A DNA stretch of 25,458 nt from an uncultured Lachnospiraceae bacterium (GCA_902803015.1 CADCOL010000106.1:1-25458); one strand, 5' to 3'. Positions 15,459 to 24,236 are shown, numbered from the stretch's first letter. Numbers and translations: made by a program. The notes: generated by a model from the letters alone, not told the origin.

Positions 15459-15527
15459 GCAAGCGTAGATTTTGCTTTGTAATGGCACTTGTAGTAAGAG
15501 ACTCTTTGGAGTTTTTGGGGGAATACA

Positions 15528-16511
15528 ATGGGTAAAAAATTCAAATCTGTTATCGCGCTGATTGGCATTCTTATTGCCACCTTCCCTAATATCGCGTGTT
15601 CAAACAATCCCACGACACAAAAAGATTCCGGCATCGTTCTCGGATTTTCACAAATCGGTTCCGAGAGTGCATGGCGAATCGGAAATACGAATGATATCGA
15701 GCAGCAGGCCGAAAAATACGAAATCGGACTGATGCTTGAAAATGCCAACCAGAAGCAGGAAAACCAGATTGCGGCCATTCGCCGTTTCATTGCGTACAAG
15801 GTGGATGTTATTGCATTTTCCCCGATTGTTGAAGAAGGTTGGGACAATGTTCTGCAGGAAGCAAAGAATGCCGGGATTCCCGTAATTTTGGTTGACCGCG
15901 ATATCAGTACCGAAAAGGAAGGTCTGACCGCATGTCTGATCGGTGCCGATTTTTACAAAGAAGGTGTGATGGCGGGAGAGTACCTGATTCGAAAAGCGGA
16001 CAGTCTTGGGCTGGAGCAGGTGAATATCGTAGAGATTACGGGTACCGACAATTCCACGCCCATGCGACAGAGGCAGGCGGGTTTTGCCGATGCAATTGCA
16101 AAGGATGAACGCATGCATATTCTTGAAAGTATCGACGGGGATTTCTTAAAAAGCCGCGGCGCGGAATGCATGCGCTCGCTGATTGAAAAGTACGGCGACG
16201 ACATTGACGTGGTATACAGCCATAACGACGAGATGACACTGGGCGCACTTCCGGAAATCGAAGATGCCGGTTTTACCCCCGGAAAAGATATAATCATTAT
16301 TTCCATCGACGGCGGACAGGAAGCCATCGATGTGCTGAAAAACGGAAAGATTAACTGTGTTGTTGAATGTACACCAAAGCTCGGCAAAGAGGTAATGGAA
16401 ACCGCGATTAAATTAAAGAACGGTGAAACGGTGGAACCGGTGATTCATCCCGAAGAAAAGGTATTTTCGGATGAGCAGGATTTATCAAATCTGGAACCGA
16501 GGGGATACTAA
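15528..16511 (+). CDS. YtfQ-like sugar-binding lipoprotein, likely sensor partner of the adjacent two-component system
   Basis: This 327-residue protein has a signal peptide with a probable lipidation Cys24 (FPNIAC; Asn at -3 is unusual) and a periplasmic-binding-protein type I fold. The segments IVLGFSQIGSESAWRIGNT, AFSPIVEEGWDNVL, IPVILVDRD and a late VIIISIDGG-like block match the YtfQ subfamily, which binds furanose sugars in characterised members. It is placed 6 nt before a YesM-type kinase gene and is separated from the transporter genes by that two-component pair. A second, different binding protein directly precedes the transporter. The simplest reading is that this copy presents the sugar to the kinase rather than to the permease. 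The start has no textbook ribosome binding site, though GGGGG lies about 10 nt upstream. The ligand is not determined. Confidence 0.88.
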   Translation: MGKKFKSVIALIGILIATFPNIACSNNPTTQKDSGIVLGFSQIGSESAWRIGNTNDIEQQAEKYEIGLMLENANQKQENQIAAIRRFIAYKVDVIAFSPIVEEGWDNVLQEAKNAGIPVILVDRDISTEKEGLTACLIGADFYKEGVMAGEYLIRKADSLGLEQVNIVEITGTDNSTPMRQRQAGFADAIAKDERMHILESIDGDFLKSRGAECMRSLIEKYGDDIDVVYSHNDEMTLGALPEIEDAGFTPGKDIIIISIDGGQEAIDVLKNGKINCVVECTPKLGKEVMETAIKLKNGETVEPVIHPEEKVFSDEQDLSNLEPRGY

Positions 16512-16517
16512 GAATTC

Positions 16518-17987
16518 ATGGAACGAATCAAAAAAGAAAAAAGTATTCTCGGGGCGATTAATGACCTAAGTCACAGACTGGTTTTGTTGCTGGTATTTCC
16601 CATCATTATCAGTCTTGTTCTGATGCTTGTTTATGCATGGAAATATCACAGTGCCATCCGAAGAATGGAAGAGATTACCAATATCAAAACCGTGGTCTCC
16701 GAGGACATTCCGGAACGTGCCTGGAATATCATAAGCGGAAGGCAGACTTTCCCGGAAAGCGATATTTACATGTCCATCAACGAAGTCAATGCCACCATCG
16801 AAAAAATCACCAACCAGACAGGCAAGGAAAACCGCTTATCTTTAATCGTTGCCCGCCGTACGATGGAAACGCTGCAAAACTATGTAGACACCATCCGGGA
16901 TAATATCCGCAATGAAGTTCCGGTTGTCGAAAACGAAGCGGTGCTGGTGGAAGTCCGTGATGTTTCGGCTTTGGTGGACAGTATGTTAAACGAATACATC
17001 GCACTCGAGATTCAGTCGACGGCAAGAATGAGCATGAGTCTTCGCATCATCATTATTGTGACCGCGGTTGCCGAAGTGCTGATCGTGGTATTCGCAATCT
17101 ATGTCCGGAACAAAACCATGAAAGCTACGGCGGAATTTGTAAGAAAGCCGATTGAAAAACTCGAAGAGGTTACGGCGGTTCTGGCGGACGGAACGCTGGA
17201 TGCCAGAATTACGGATACGGAAGTTACGGAGCTTCGTAATCTTACCATGCAGGTAAATACCATGGCGGACCGTCTGGAATCCATGATGAAAAAAAGCGAA
17301 CTGGATGCCAAGCGTTTACGTAAGGCGGAGCTCAGAACCCTTCAGGCGCAGATTAATCCGCATTTCCTTTACAACACGCTGGATGCCATTGTATGGAAAG
17401 CGGAAGGCGGCGAGACGGAAGAAGTTATCGGGCTGACAAGTTCACTCAGCGATTTTTTCCGGATCAGTTTATCTTCCGGTGCTGACTGGATTCCGATCAG
17501 CCAGGAAAAGAAACATATTGAAGGATATTTGAAAATTCAGCAGACCAGATACCGCGATATCATGAAATATGAGATCGATATCCCTGATGAGATCGGACAG
17601 TTTTATATACTGAAACTTCTTTTGCAGCCGCTCGTGGAGAATGCGCTCTATCACGGGATTAAAATCAAGCGCGGCGGCGGCATCATTAAAGTCAGTGCAA
17701 AGGAAGACAACGGTTATCTGGAATTCAGTGTCAAAGATACGGGATGCGGCATGACACCCGAACAGCTTGAGGCTTTAATCGAAAGCATGAAGAAAGAAAA
17801 GCCGAAGGTCAGCGAAGGCGGAACCGGCGGGTTCGGACTGGTAAACGTCAACATGCGTCTGCGTCTTTACTATAATGAGCCGGAAGGCTTAAAGATCACA
17901 AGCGGCCCCGAAGGAACCGATGTAAGATTCCGCGTTCCCTGCAGAACGAAAGAGGAGATATTCGAGAATGAAAGTATTTCTGGTTGA
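16518..17987 (+). CDS. YesM/LytS-type sensor histidine kinase
   Basis: This 489-residue kinase has a first membrane helix at 21-41, an extracytoplasmic domain of about 135 residues, and a second helix at 177-196. A HAMP-like linker follows, then the His_kinase domain with His282 in AQINPHFLYNTLDAI. The ATP-binding part has Asn375 in PLVENALYHGI, the DTGCGM box and GGFGLVNVNMRLRL. These are the marks of the YesM/LytS family, which partners YesN-type AraC regulators in carbohydrate sensing. It lies 6 nt after the sugar-binding lipoprotein gene and its end overlaps the regulator gene by 20 nt, so the three are translated together. It likely senses sugar through the lipoprotein. An unusually strong sequence match to one sugar cannot be made. 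Confidence 0.93.
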   Translation: MERIKKEKSILGAINDLSHRLVLLLVFPIIISLVLMLVYAWKYHSAIRRMEEITNIKTVVSEDIPERAWNIISGRQTFPESDIYMSINEVNATIEKITNQTGKENRLSLIVARRTMETLQNYVDTIRDNIRNEVPVVENEAVLVEVRDVSALVDSMLNEYIALEIQSTARMSMSLRIIIIVTAVAEVLIVVFAIYVRNKTMKATAEFVRKPIEKLEEVTAVLADGTLDARITDTEVTELRNLTMQVNTMADRLESMMKKSELDAKRLRKAELRTLQAQINPHFLYNTLDAIVWKAEGGETEEVIGLTSSLSDFFRISLSSGADWIPISQEKKHIEGYLKIQQTRYRDIMKYEIDIPDEIGQFYILKLLLQPLVENALYHGIKIKRGGGIIKVSAKEDNGYLEFSVKDTGCGMTPEQLEALIESMKKEKPKVSEGGTGGFGLVNVNMRLRLYYNEPEGLKITSGPEGTDVRFRVPCRTKEEIFENESISG

Positions 17988-19218
17988 TGACGAAATTGTA
18001 ATAAGAGAAGGAATCCGCGAGTCTTTCCCGTGGGAGGAGACTTCTTATACGCTGGTTGGAGAGGCACCGGACGGAGAGATGGCGCTTCCGATGATTCGCG
18101 ACACCAACCCGGATATCGTGATTACGGATATCAAAATGCCGTTCATGGACGGTCTGGAACTGTGCAGAACCCTTCGTGCGCAGATGCCCTGGATCGGCAT
18201 TATTGTATTAAGCGGATACGATGAATTCGAATATGCCCGTCAGTGCATTCAACTGGGCGTTCGCGAATATCTTTTAAAGCCGATTAATGCGGCGGACTTA
18301 AAAGAGGCCCTGGATAAAATCAGCAAACAGATCATTGAAGAAAGAAAATCCCTCGAGCATGCATCCAGTCTGCGTGCCCGTATGGGAAACGACGGCAAAT
18401 TCTTAAAAGAAAAACTAATTGGTTCCTTATTTACGGATGAGGCCGTGGAAGAGGACGCTGAGAATGTCATTAAGCAGCTGGCTTCCATGGGTTGTCCGGT
18501 TCCTTCCCCCTGCTATGTGGTGGTTGATGCGGCATTTATTCCAACTGATGTCGGACAGGAAGCGGCATCGCTTCTTACCGAAACAAGCAACGGAGTGGTA
18601 CATAACTCTCCGAGCAGAACGGGTACCAGACTTTTGGTTCTCGGCGAAAGCAATGCGGATGCCGAAGAGAAAGCGTATGCTTTTGCAACCTCGCTTTCAC
18701 AGGAACTTGAGCGTGCGGGCTGTCTGAATATCCGTATCGGAATCGGTGAAATCGCGGACGATTCCAAACAGATTCTTCACAGTTTTAAAACAGCAAGACA
18801 TATCCGTCATCTTCTTGTAGAGCGTAAGGATGACGGTGCGCTGGTTCTTGGTGTCAGGGAAATGGGAGACGTCAATGACGAAACGCCTTCCGTTATTAAT
18901 GATGCCAAATTATACATGTCACAAAACTTTTCCAATCCGAATCTAATGCTTCCGGACGTTGCCAACGCCGTGAACATGAGTAAGAGCAGATTCTCTGCCG
19001 TATTCTCGCAGTACACGGGTCAGACGTTTACGGAGTATCTTATTTATCTTCGTCTCAGCAAAGCAAAGGAACTCCTTCGCACCACCAATTACAAGAGCTC
19101 GCAGATTGCCCATGAGACGGGGTACAACGATTCTCATTATTTCAGTTACATTTTCAAGAAAACGATCGGAATGACTCCCTCGGAATATCGTTCACAGTAT
19201 AATAATCAACCGGAATGA
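17968..19218 (+). CDS. YesN-type response regulator with AraC DNA-binding domain
   Basis: This 416-residue regulator starts with a receiver domain: acidic pocket VDDE, phosphoacceptor Asp54 in VITDIKMPFMDG, conserved Thr/Ser replaced within VLSGYDEFEYA, and Lys104 in LLKP. A middle region of about 170 residues follows, with a helical linker and no clear family name. The C-terminal 105 residues form an AraC-type double helix-turn-helix (VANAVNMSKSRFSAVFSQYTG and the closing SSQIAHETGYNDSHYFSYIFKK motif with TPSEYR). The start overlaps the kinase gene by 20 nt, with GAGGAG just upstream as ribosome binding site. Its natural target is the transporter operon starting at 19370, whose upstream region has little of a normal -35 box. 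Confidence 0.94.
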   Translation: MKVFLVDDEIVIREGIRESFPWEETSYTLVGEAPDGEMALPMIRDTNPDIVITDIKMPFMDGLELCRTLRAQMPWIGIIVLSGYDEFEYARQCIQLGVREYLLKPINAADLKEALDKISKQIIEERKSLEHASSLRARMGNDGKFLKEKLIGSLFTDEAVEEDAENVIKQLASMGCPVPSPCYVVVDAAFIPTDVGQEAASLLTETSNGVVHNSPSRTGTRLLVLGESNADAEEKAYAFATSLSQELERAGCLNIRIGIGEIADDSKQILHSFKTARHIRHLLVERKDDGALVLGVREMGDVNDETPSVINDAKLYMSQNFSNPNLMLPDVANAVNMSKSRFSAVFSQYTGQTFTEYLIYLRLSKAKELLRTTNYKSSQIAHETGYNDSHYFSYIFKKTIGMTPSEYRSQYNNQPE

Positions 19219-19232
19219 GATAATTTTTAACC

Positions 19233-19250
19233 GTTTCACGTTTCGTTCAC
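19233..19250 (+). promoter_or_regulatory. Possible AraC-type half-site repeat upstream of the transporter operon
   Basis: GTTTCAC (19233-19239) and GTTCAC (19245-19250) form an imperfect direct repeat about one helical turn apart. AraC-family regulators bind such direct repeats, and a YesN-type regulator gene ends 15 nt upstream. The match is short and the assignment weak. Confidence 0.25.
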
Positions 19251-19292
19251 AGATTACGGTATTATTTTCAACCAAGTTAAAATCTGCCTTGA

Positions 19293-19321
19293 TTTACCTC
19301 CGGAGTATGATGGGATATCAT
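19293..19321 (+). promoter_or_regulatory. Weak promoter candidate of the sugar transporter operon
   Basis: TTTACC (19293-19298) and TATCAT (19316-19321) are 17 nt apart, each differing from consensus by two bases. A small AGTCG-CAAA-CGACT hairpin (19332-19345) lies between it and the strong AAAGGAGG ribosome binding site. A weak core promoter fits activation by the adjacent AraC-type regulator. Confidence 0.35.
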
Positions 19322-19369
19322 ACATGTAAACAGTCGCAAACGACTAATTTAAAAAGGAGGATATAGCAA

Positions 19370-20368
19370 ATGAAGAAAAAGTTAGGCAGTTTGTTATTGG
19401 TTGGAACACTCGTAATGAGCTTGTTGTTCACTGGTTGTAACAAGGGCGGCGGTAACACCCCTGCTCAGGGAGGAAACACTCCTTCCGGTTCCGGAACCAT
19501 CAAAGTCGGGGTTGTAAATAACCCTCCTTCAGAGTCCGGTTATCGTGAAGCAAACGTAAAGGACATGGAAGCAGTCTTCTCCGCAGAGAATGGTTATGAA
19601 TTAAAGACATTCTACAGCTTAAAGAACGACGAACAGCTCCAGGCAGCTCAGGGATTCATTACAGAAGGTGTTGATTATCTTCTTGTTTCCGCAGCTGAGA
19701 CCACCGGTTGGGACGAAGTTTTAAAGAATGCTCAGGAAGCAGGCGTTAAAGTTTATCTCTTCGACCGTATGATCGATGTAGACGAAAGCCTCTATGAAGC
19801 AGCAGTTGTTTCCGACATGAGCGCAGAAGGCGACCTCGCAGTTCAGTGGTTACTTTCCCAGAACCTTGATGAGTACAACGTAATTCATATCCAGGGCGCT
19901 ATGGGTTCCGACGCACAGATCGGACGTACCGGTGCACTTGATGCTCAGTTCGCATCCGGAAAGATGAAGAAAGTTGTTCAGCAGACCGCTACATGGGACG
20001 AAGCAGAAGCTAAGAAGATCGTTGAATCCGTTATCAACAGCGGTGAGAAGTTCAACGTAATCTACGCAGAGAACGACGGTATGGCTAAGGGTGCTGTAGC
20101 AGCACTTGATGAGCACGGTATCACCCACGGTGTTGACGGCGACGTTATCGTAATGGGATTTGACTGCAACAAGTGGGCATTAAGAGAACTGCTTGCAGGC
20201 AACTGGAACTATGATGGTCAGTGCTCTCCTTTCCAGGCACAGGTTATCAGCGACCTCATTCAGGGAAAGACGACCGCAACTGCGAAGAAGATCATCAACG
20301 AAGAAAAAGGTTTTGATGCAAAGACTCTTACCCAGGAAGATATTGACACTTATGGTTTAGGTGAATAA
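19370..20368 (+). CDS. Sugar ABC transporter substrate-binding lipoprotein
   Basis: This 332-residue lipoprotein has a signal peptide ending in LLFTGC (Cys23), a Gly/Asn/Pro-rich tether, and a type I binding-protein fold (IKVGVVNNPPSESGYREANV, VDYLLVSAAETTGWDEVL, VKVYLFDRMID, VIYAENDGMAKGAV, DVIVMGFDCNKWAL). It resembles the RbsB/YtfQ cluster and should deliver a sugar to the permeases encoded downstream. Codon choice is markedly different from its neighbours: GGT, GTT, ATC, AAC, AAG and GAC dominate, the pattern of highly expressed genes. It has the best ribosome binding site of the window (AAAGGAGG, 9 nt before ATG). A stable hairpin follows the stop, which fits strong expression of the binding protein relative to the membrane components. 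It differs clearly from the lipoprotein encoded at 15528. Confidence 0.93.
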   Translation: MKKKLGSLLLVGTLVMSLLFTGCNKGGGNTPAQGGNTPSGSGTIKVGVVNNPPSESGYREANVKDMEAVFSAENGYELKTFYSLKNDEQLQAAQGFITEGVDYLLVSAAETTGWDEVLKNAQEAGVKVYLFDRMIDVDESLYEAAVVSDMSAEGDLAVQWLLSQNLDEYNVIHIQGAMGSDAQIGRTGALDAQFASGKMKKVVQQTATWDEAEAKKIVESVINSGEKFNVIYAENDGMAKGAVAALDEHGITHGVDGDVIVMGFDCNKWALRELLAGNWNYDGQCSPFQAQVISDLIQGKTTATAKKIINEEKGFDAKTLTQEDIDTYGLGE

Positions 20369-20386
20369 TTGTTATACAGACCAATT

Positions 20387-20420
20387 GATGTAGCTGGGTG
20401 AATAACCCAGCTACATCTTT
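20387..20420 (+). terminator. Intercistronic hairpin after the binding-protein gene
   Basis: A perfect 13-bp stem (GATGTAGCTGGGT at 20387-20399, ACCCAGCTACATC at 20405-20417) with a 5-nt loop is followed by TTTG, too few T for full termination. Such structures after binding-protein genes typically allow partial read-through or protect the 3' end of the abundant transcript. The ATPase gene begins 54 nt further on. Confidence 0.75.
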
Positions 20421-20473
20421 GTAAAAAAGCACCGTGCGGGAGATTCCCCGGTGCAGTAGCAGGAGGACAGGGA

Positions 20474-21982
20474 ATGCAGGAACATAGCTTGCTGGAGATG
20501 CGTCATATTAATAAGCTTTTCCCCGGCGTGAAAGCATTAAGCAATGTAGATTTCACTTTAAGAGCCGGCGAGATTCATGCGCTCATGGGAGAAAACGGCG
20601 CGGGCAAATCCACGCTCATTAAAGTACTTACGGGCGTTTATCAGGATGACGGCGGAGAAATCAGAGTGGACGGAAAGACCATCAGTATCCGTTCTCCTCA
20701 GGATGCACAGAATAACGGTATCAGTACGGTTTATCAGGAGATTACGCTCTGCCCCAATTTAACCGTGGCAGAAAATATGTTTATCGGCCGTGAAAAGGAT
20801 GTTCTGGTTCATAAAAAACGTCGTGAAAAACGTGCGGACGAACTTTTGAACGAACTCGGCATTCCGGCCAGAGGAACCCAGATGCTCGGTAACTGCAGTC
20901 TGGCAGTGCAGCAGATGGTGGCTATCGCGCGTGCGGTAGATTTGAATTGTAAGGTTCTGATTCTCGACGAGCCTACCTCTTCTTTGGATGACAAGGAAGT
21001 AAACGTGCTTTTCGGTCTGATGAGAGACTTAAAAGCAAGAGGCGTCGGAATCATATTCGTAACTCATTTCCTGGAGCAGGTATATGAGGTTTGTGATCGT
21101 ATTACGGTCCTTCGAAACGGCGAACTTGTGGGAGAATACTTAACGGAAGAACTTCCTCAGGTTCAGCTTGTAGCAAAGATGATCGGTAAGGATCTGGATG
21201 AGCTTTCTTCCTTCGGTGAAGTACAGGAGAAATATTTTTCGGACGATGATATTTTCTATCAGGCAACGAAACTTTCATCCAGTGCAGCGCTTCCTTTCAA
21301 TTTCGCCATTCATAAAGGCGAAGTAAACGGATTTACGGGACTTTTGGGATCCGGACGAAGCGAAAGTGTCAGGGCTATTTTCGGTGCCGACAAAGTAAAC
21401 AGCGGTACCGTATATATAAACGGTAAAAACGTAAAAATCAAAAAGCCGATTCACGCAATGAAAAACGGTATCGGATATCTTGCGGAAGACAGAAAACGCG
21501 ACGGTATCATTGCGGACTTAAGCGTTCGTGAGAATATCATTCTGGCGCTTCAGGTTATGAAAGGTTTCTTCAAGCCGATCAGCCGAAACGAAGCGGAATC
21601 CTTTGCGGATGAATATATCAAGGCTTTAAATATTAAAACGGCGAGTCGTGAGACTCCGATCGGATCTCTTTCCGGCGGCAACCAGCAGAAAGTAATCCTT
21701 GCGAGGTGGTTACTTACCCATCCGGATTATCTGATTCTTGACGAGCCTACCAGAGGTATTGACGTCGGAACCAAACTTGAAATCCAGAAACTGGTATTAA
21801 AACTTGCGGAGGACGGAGTGGCAGTCACATTCATATCTTCGGAAATAGAAGAAATGCTTCGTACATGTTCGCGCCTGATCGTTATGAGAGACCGTCATAT
21901 CGTAGGCGAATTAACGGGATCCGATTTGAATCAGGCACAGGTAATGAAGACGATAGCAGGAGGAGAAACTGATGAAGGATAA
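20474..21982 (+). CDS. ytfR: YtfR-like sugar ABC transporter ATPase (two nucleotide-binding domains)
   Basis: This 502-residue ATPase has two tandem cassettes, as in RbsA/MglA/YtfR. The first has Walker A GENGAGKST (39-47), Walker B LILDEPTSSLDD and an atypical signature LAVQQ, like the diverged form in YtfR. The second has a degenerate Walker A (GLLGSGRSES), an intact LSGGNQQKV signature and LILDEPTRGIDVG. The opening FPGVKALSNVDF and the segment EDRKRDGIIADLSVRENIIL match YtfR of Escherichia coli closely along the length, so the transporter belongs to the galactofuranose/fructose-type cluster (YtfQRT-YjfF, FruEKFG). AGGAGG lies 8 nt before the start. The end overlaps the next gene by 11 nt. 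The transported sugar cannot be read from the ATPase; the symbol marks family, not proven orthology. Confidence 0.94.
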   Translation: MQEHSLLEMRHINKLFPGVKALSNVDFTLRAGEIHALMGENGAGKSTLIKVLTGVYQDDGGEIRVDGKTISIRSPQDAQNNGISTVYQEITLCPNLTVAENMFIGREKDVLVHKKRREKRADELLNELGIPARGTQMLGNCSLAVQQMVAIARAVDLNCKVLILDEPTSSLDDKEVNVLFGLMRDLKARGVGIIFVTHFLEQVYEVCDRITVLRNGELVGEYLTEELPQVQLVAKMIGKDLDELSSFGEVQEKYFSDDDIFYQATKLSSSAALPFNFAIHKGEVNGFTGLLGSGRSESVRAIFGADKVNSGTVYINGKNVKIKKPIHAMKNGIGYLAEDRKRDGIIADLSVRENIILALQVMKGFFKPISRNEAESFADEYIKALNIKTASRETPIGSLSGGNQQKVILARWLLTHPDYLILDEPTRGIDVGTKLEIQKLVLKLAEDGVAVTFISSEIEEMLRTCSRLIVMRDRHIVGELTGSDLNQAQVMKTIAGGETDEG

Positions 21983-23051
21983 ATTAAAAAACATCTTTAA
22001 GGGTGGTCTCGGCCAGCTGACAATTCCGATTATCGCCATTCTGGTTCTGATCATTTTTAACTTATTCCGAGATCCGTCGTTCTTCAGAATCACGGTTGAA
22101 TTAAACAATGACGGGAACAGGGTTCTTGCCGGTAACTTAATCAGTATCATCAACGCAGCCAGCGAACTTGCGATTCTTGCCATGGGCATGACGCTTGTTA
22201 CCGCAGCCAGCGGCGGACAGGATATTTCCGTCGGCGCTATGGCGGCAATCGCGGGCAGTGCTTTTGTAAAGATTTTAAAATACGGCGGAAATATCAACGG
22301 ATTTGTTGTTTTCGCTGCATTTCTTGTAGCAGTTATCGTAGCGATGATTTTCGGCGCATTCAACGGAACGCTGGTTTCGGTATTTAAGATTCAGCCGATG
22401 ATTGCGACACTGATTCTGTTTACCTGCGGGCGATCCATTGCATACTGGATCAACGGCGGTGCAACACCTACCGTGGACAGCGGGATTGTAAAGGCAATCG
22501 GCGGTTTCATCCCCGGATGCCCGATTCCGACCCCGGTAATCATCGTAATTGCGGTAGCGATTATTTTTAAACTCGTATTCCATTTCACTTCCCTCGAACT
22601 GTTCACCCAGTCCGTAGGTATTAACGGAAGTGCGGCACGTTTGAACGGTATCAATGCCACATGGATTAAGCTTTTATCCTTTATCATCCTCGGTGCCTGT
22701 GTGGCAGTTGCGGGAACTATCGGTGTAAGCCGTTTGGGACTGATTAACCATGAAACGCTTCTGCTCGACGTCGAAATGGACGCCATCCTTGCGGTAGCCA
22801 TCGGCGGAAACAGCCTCGGCGGCGGTAAGTTTAAACTGGCGGGTTCCATCCTCGGAGCATATGTTATCCATATCCTTACCATTACGTTATACGCAATGAA
22901 GGTACCTTCCACGGATGTAAAGGCATACAAGGCGATTGTAATTATCATTCTTGTAGTCATCGGTTCTCCGGTTATCAAGAAATGGTTTGCAAAGACTGTG
23001 GCACGTATTAGGAATAAGAAGTCGCAAGTACCTGTGAAAGGAGCTCAATAA
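21972..23051 (+). CDS. YtfT-like sugar ABC transporter permease
   Basis: This 359-residue membrane protein of the BPD_transp_2 family has about nine to ten hydrophobic helices. The conserved core segments are AILAMGMTLVTAASGGQDISVGA, the IQPMIATLILFTCGR block and DAILAVAIGGNSLGGGKF, matching YtfT. The characteristic GGIDLSVG motif of the family reads GGQDISVG here. It pairs with the next, different permease to make a heterodimeric channel, as in YtfT-YjfF. The start lies 11 nt inside the ATPase gene with GGAGGA just upstream, and the stop is followed after 1 nt by the second permease, so translation is coupled. Confidence 0.94.
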   Translation: MKDKLKNIFKGGLGQLTIPIIAILVLIIFNLFRDPSFFRITVELNNDGNRVLAGNLISIINAASELAILAMGMTLVTAASGGQDISVGAMAAIAGSAFVKILKYGGNINGFVVFAAFLVAVIVAMIFGAFNGTLVSVFKIQPMIATLILFTCGRSIAYWINGGATPTVDSGIVKAIGGFIPGCPIPTPVIIVIAVAIIFKLVFHFTSLELFTQSVGINGSAARLNGINATWIKLLSFIILGACVAVAGTIGVSRLGLINHETLLLDVEMDAILAVAIGGNSLGGGKFKLAGSILGAYVIHILTITLYAMKVPSTDVKAYKAIVIIILVVIGSPVIKKWFAKTVARIRNKKSQVPVKGAQ

Positions 23052-23052
23052 T

Positions 23053-24177
23053 ATGAAAGACAAGAAAACTTTTCGTAGAGAGCCACTTACGGACACACAG
23101 CTTTTGATGATGATCGCCATCTGTATTTTTGTATCCATGTATTTGAGCGCCATGCTGCTCTTTGGAGGCGGATTTCTTCGTGCACAGCAGATATTCGATA
23201 TGTTGAACGATAATGCACCTTTAATCATCGTTTCCTGCGGTCTGACGATTGTTATGATCGGCGGCGGTATCGATATCAGCGTAGGCGCGGTAACATCCCT
23301 CGTTGTAATGGCTTGTGCAATATTTCTAAATAACGGCGGAAATATCTACCTTTCCATGCTGATTGCACTCGGAATCGGACTTGCGTTCGGCCTGGTGCAG
23401 GGATACCTAATCAGTTATCTGGAAATTCAGCCGTTTATCGTAACACTGGCCGGCATGTTCTTTGCCCGCGGTATGACGACAATCCTTTCGGTTAACCCGC
23501 AGAAGGTGGATACGGTAGGCACCGAAAACCTTGTGAATCTTCTTACATCCAAAGATCCGGCAGTGAAGATTACTTTCTGGCAGTTCTTAAGAGACATGAA
23601 CTTCAAGACCTTGCTGGAAGGCAAGATTAAGATTGACTGGCTCGGCTATACCGCTCCGAACGGAAACAGAATTTCGGCTAGTATGGAGTGGGGCGTGGTG
23701 ATCGCACTGCTTTGTGTAGTAGTAGTTTTCTTACTTCTGAAATACCATAAACTCGGTCGCGGCTTCTATGCCATCGGCGGCAACCAGACATCCGCTTTAA
23801 TGCTTGGTATCAATGTTAAGAGAACCCGTTTCTTAAGCTATGTAATCTGCGGTCTCTTAAGCGGTATTGCCGGCTATGTATTCTTAATGCATACCGGTGC
23901 CGGAAACGCAACCAACGCAGCAGGAATGGAAATGAACGCCATTGCGGCATCCATTATCGGCGGTACGCTTCTTACCGGTGGTGTAGGAAACGTGGCAGGT
24001 ACTTTCTTCGGTGTCCTGACTCTTACGACCATCAAGAAAATCGTTGTAACGAGCGGACTCAAAGATCCCTGGTGGCAGAGTATCACGACCGGCGGCATGT
24101 TATGCTTCTTTATTATCTTACAGAGTATTGTATTGTATATCAGAGGTAAACTCAGAGCGAAACAGAAAAAAGGTTAG
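23053..24177 (+). CDS. YjfF-like sugar ABC transporter permease
   Basis: This 374-residue permease is the second subunit of the channel. It shows the full GGGIDISVGAV motif, the FIVTLAGMFFARGMTT block, YAIGGNQTSALMLGI and the late IAASIIGGTLLTGGVG, all as in YjfF. About nine to ten membrane helices are visible. A segment around residues 155-210 between two core helices, including LLTSKDPAVKITFWQFLRDM and a hydrophilic stretch, is longer than in YjfF of Escherichia coli and may form an external loop or cap. GGAG lies 10 nt before the start codon. Together with the ATPase and the lipoprotein it completes a sugar importer. Confidence 0.94.
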   Translation: MKDKKTFRREPLTDTQLLMMIAICIFVSMYLSAMLLFGGGFLRAQQIFDMLNDNAPLIIVSCGLTIVMIGGGIDISVGAVTSLVVMACAIFLNNGGNIYLSMLIALGIGLAFGLVQGYLISYLEIQPFIVTLAGMFFARGMTTILSVNPQKVDTVGTENLVNLLTSKDPAVKITFWQFLRDMNFKTLLEGKIKIDWLGYTAPNGNRISASMEWGVVIALLCVVVVFLLLKYHKLGRGFYAIGGNQTSALMLGINVKRTRFLSYVICGLLSGIAGYVFLMHTGAGNATNAAGMEMNAIAASIIGGTLLTGGVGNVAGTFFGVLTLTTIKKIVVTSGLKDPWWQSITTGGMLCFFIILQSIVLYIRGKLRAKQKKG

Positions 24178-24203
24178 GTATTACTGTGTAGTGAAAGGTG
24201 AAT

Positions 24204-24236
24204 AAAAAATGCAGATGTACCATATCTGCATTTTTT
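24204..24236 (+). terminator. Perfect inverted repeat / terminator-like hairpin at the start of the GGDEF gene
   Basis: AAAAAATGCAGAT (24204-24216) and ATCTGCATTTTTT (24224-24236) form a perfect 13-bp repeat with a 7-nt loop. The A-tract before and T-tract after the core make it look like a terminator able to work in both directions, 27 nt after the permease stop. The ATG at 24209 of the GGDEF gene lies within its left arm. Only three G-C pairs are present, so termination would be partial. Confidence 0.65.

Noticed and set aside
19289..19311. TTGATT and TATGAT as the transporter promoter
   Set aside because: The spacer would be only 11 nt, too short for a sigma-A promoter.
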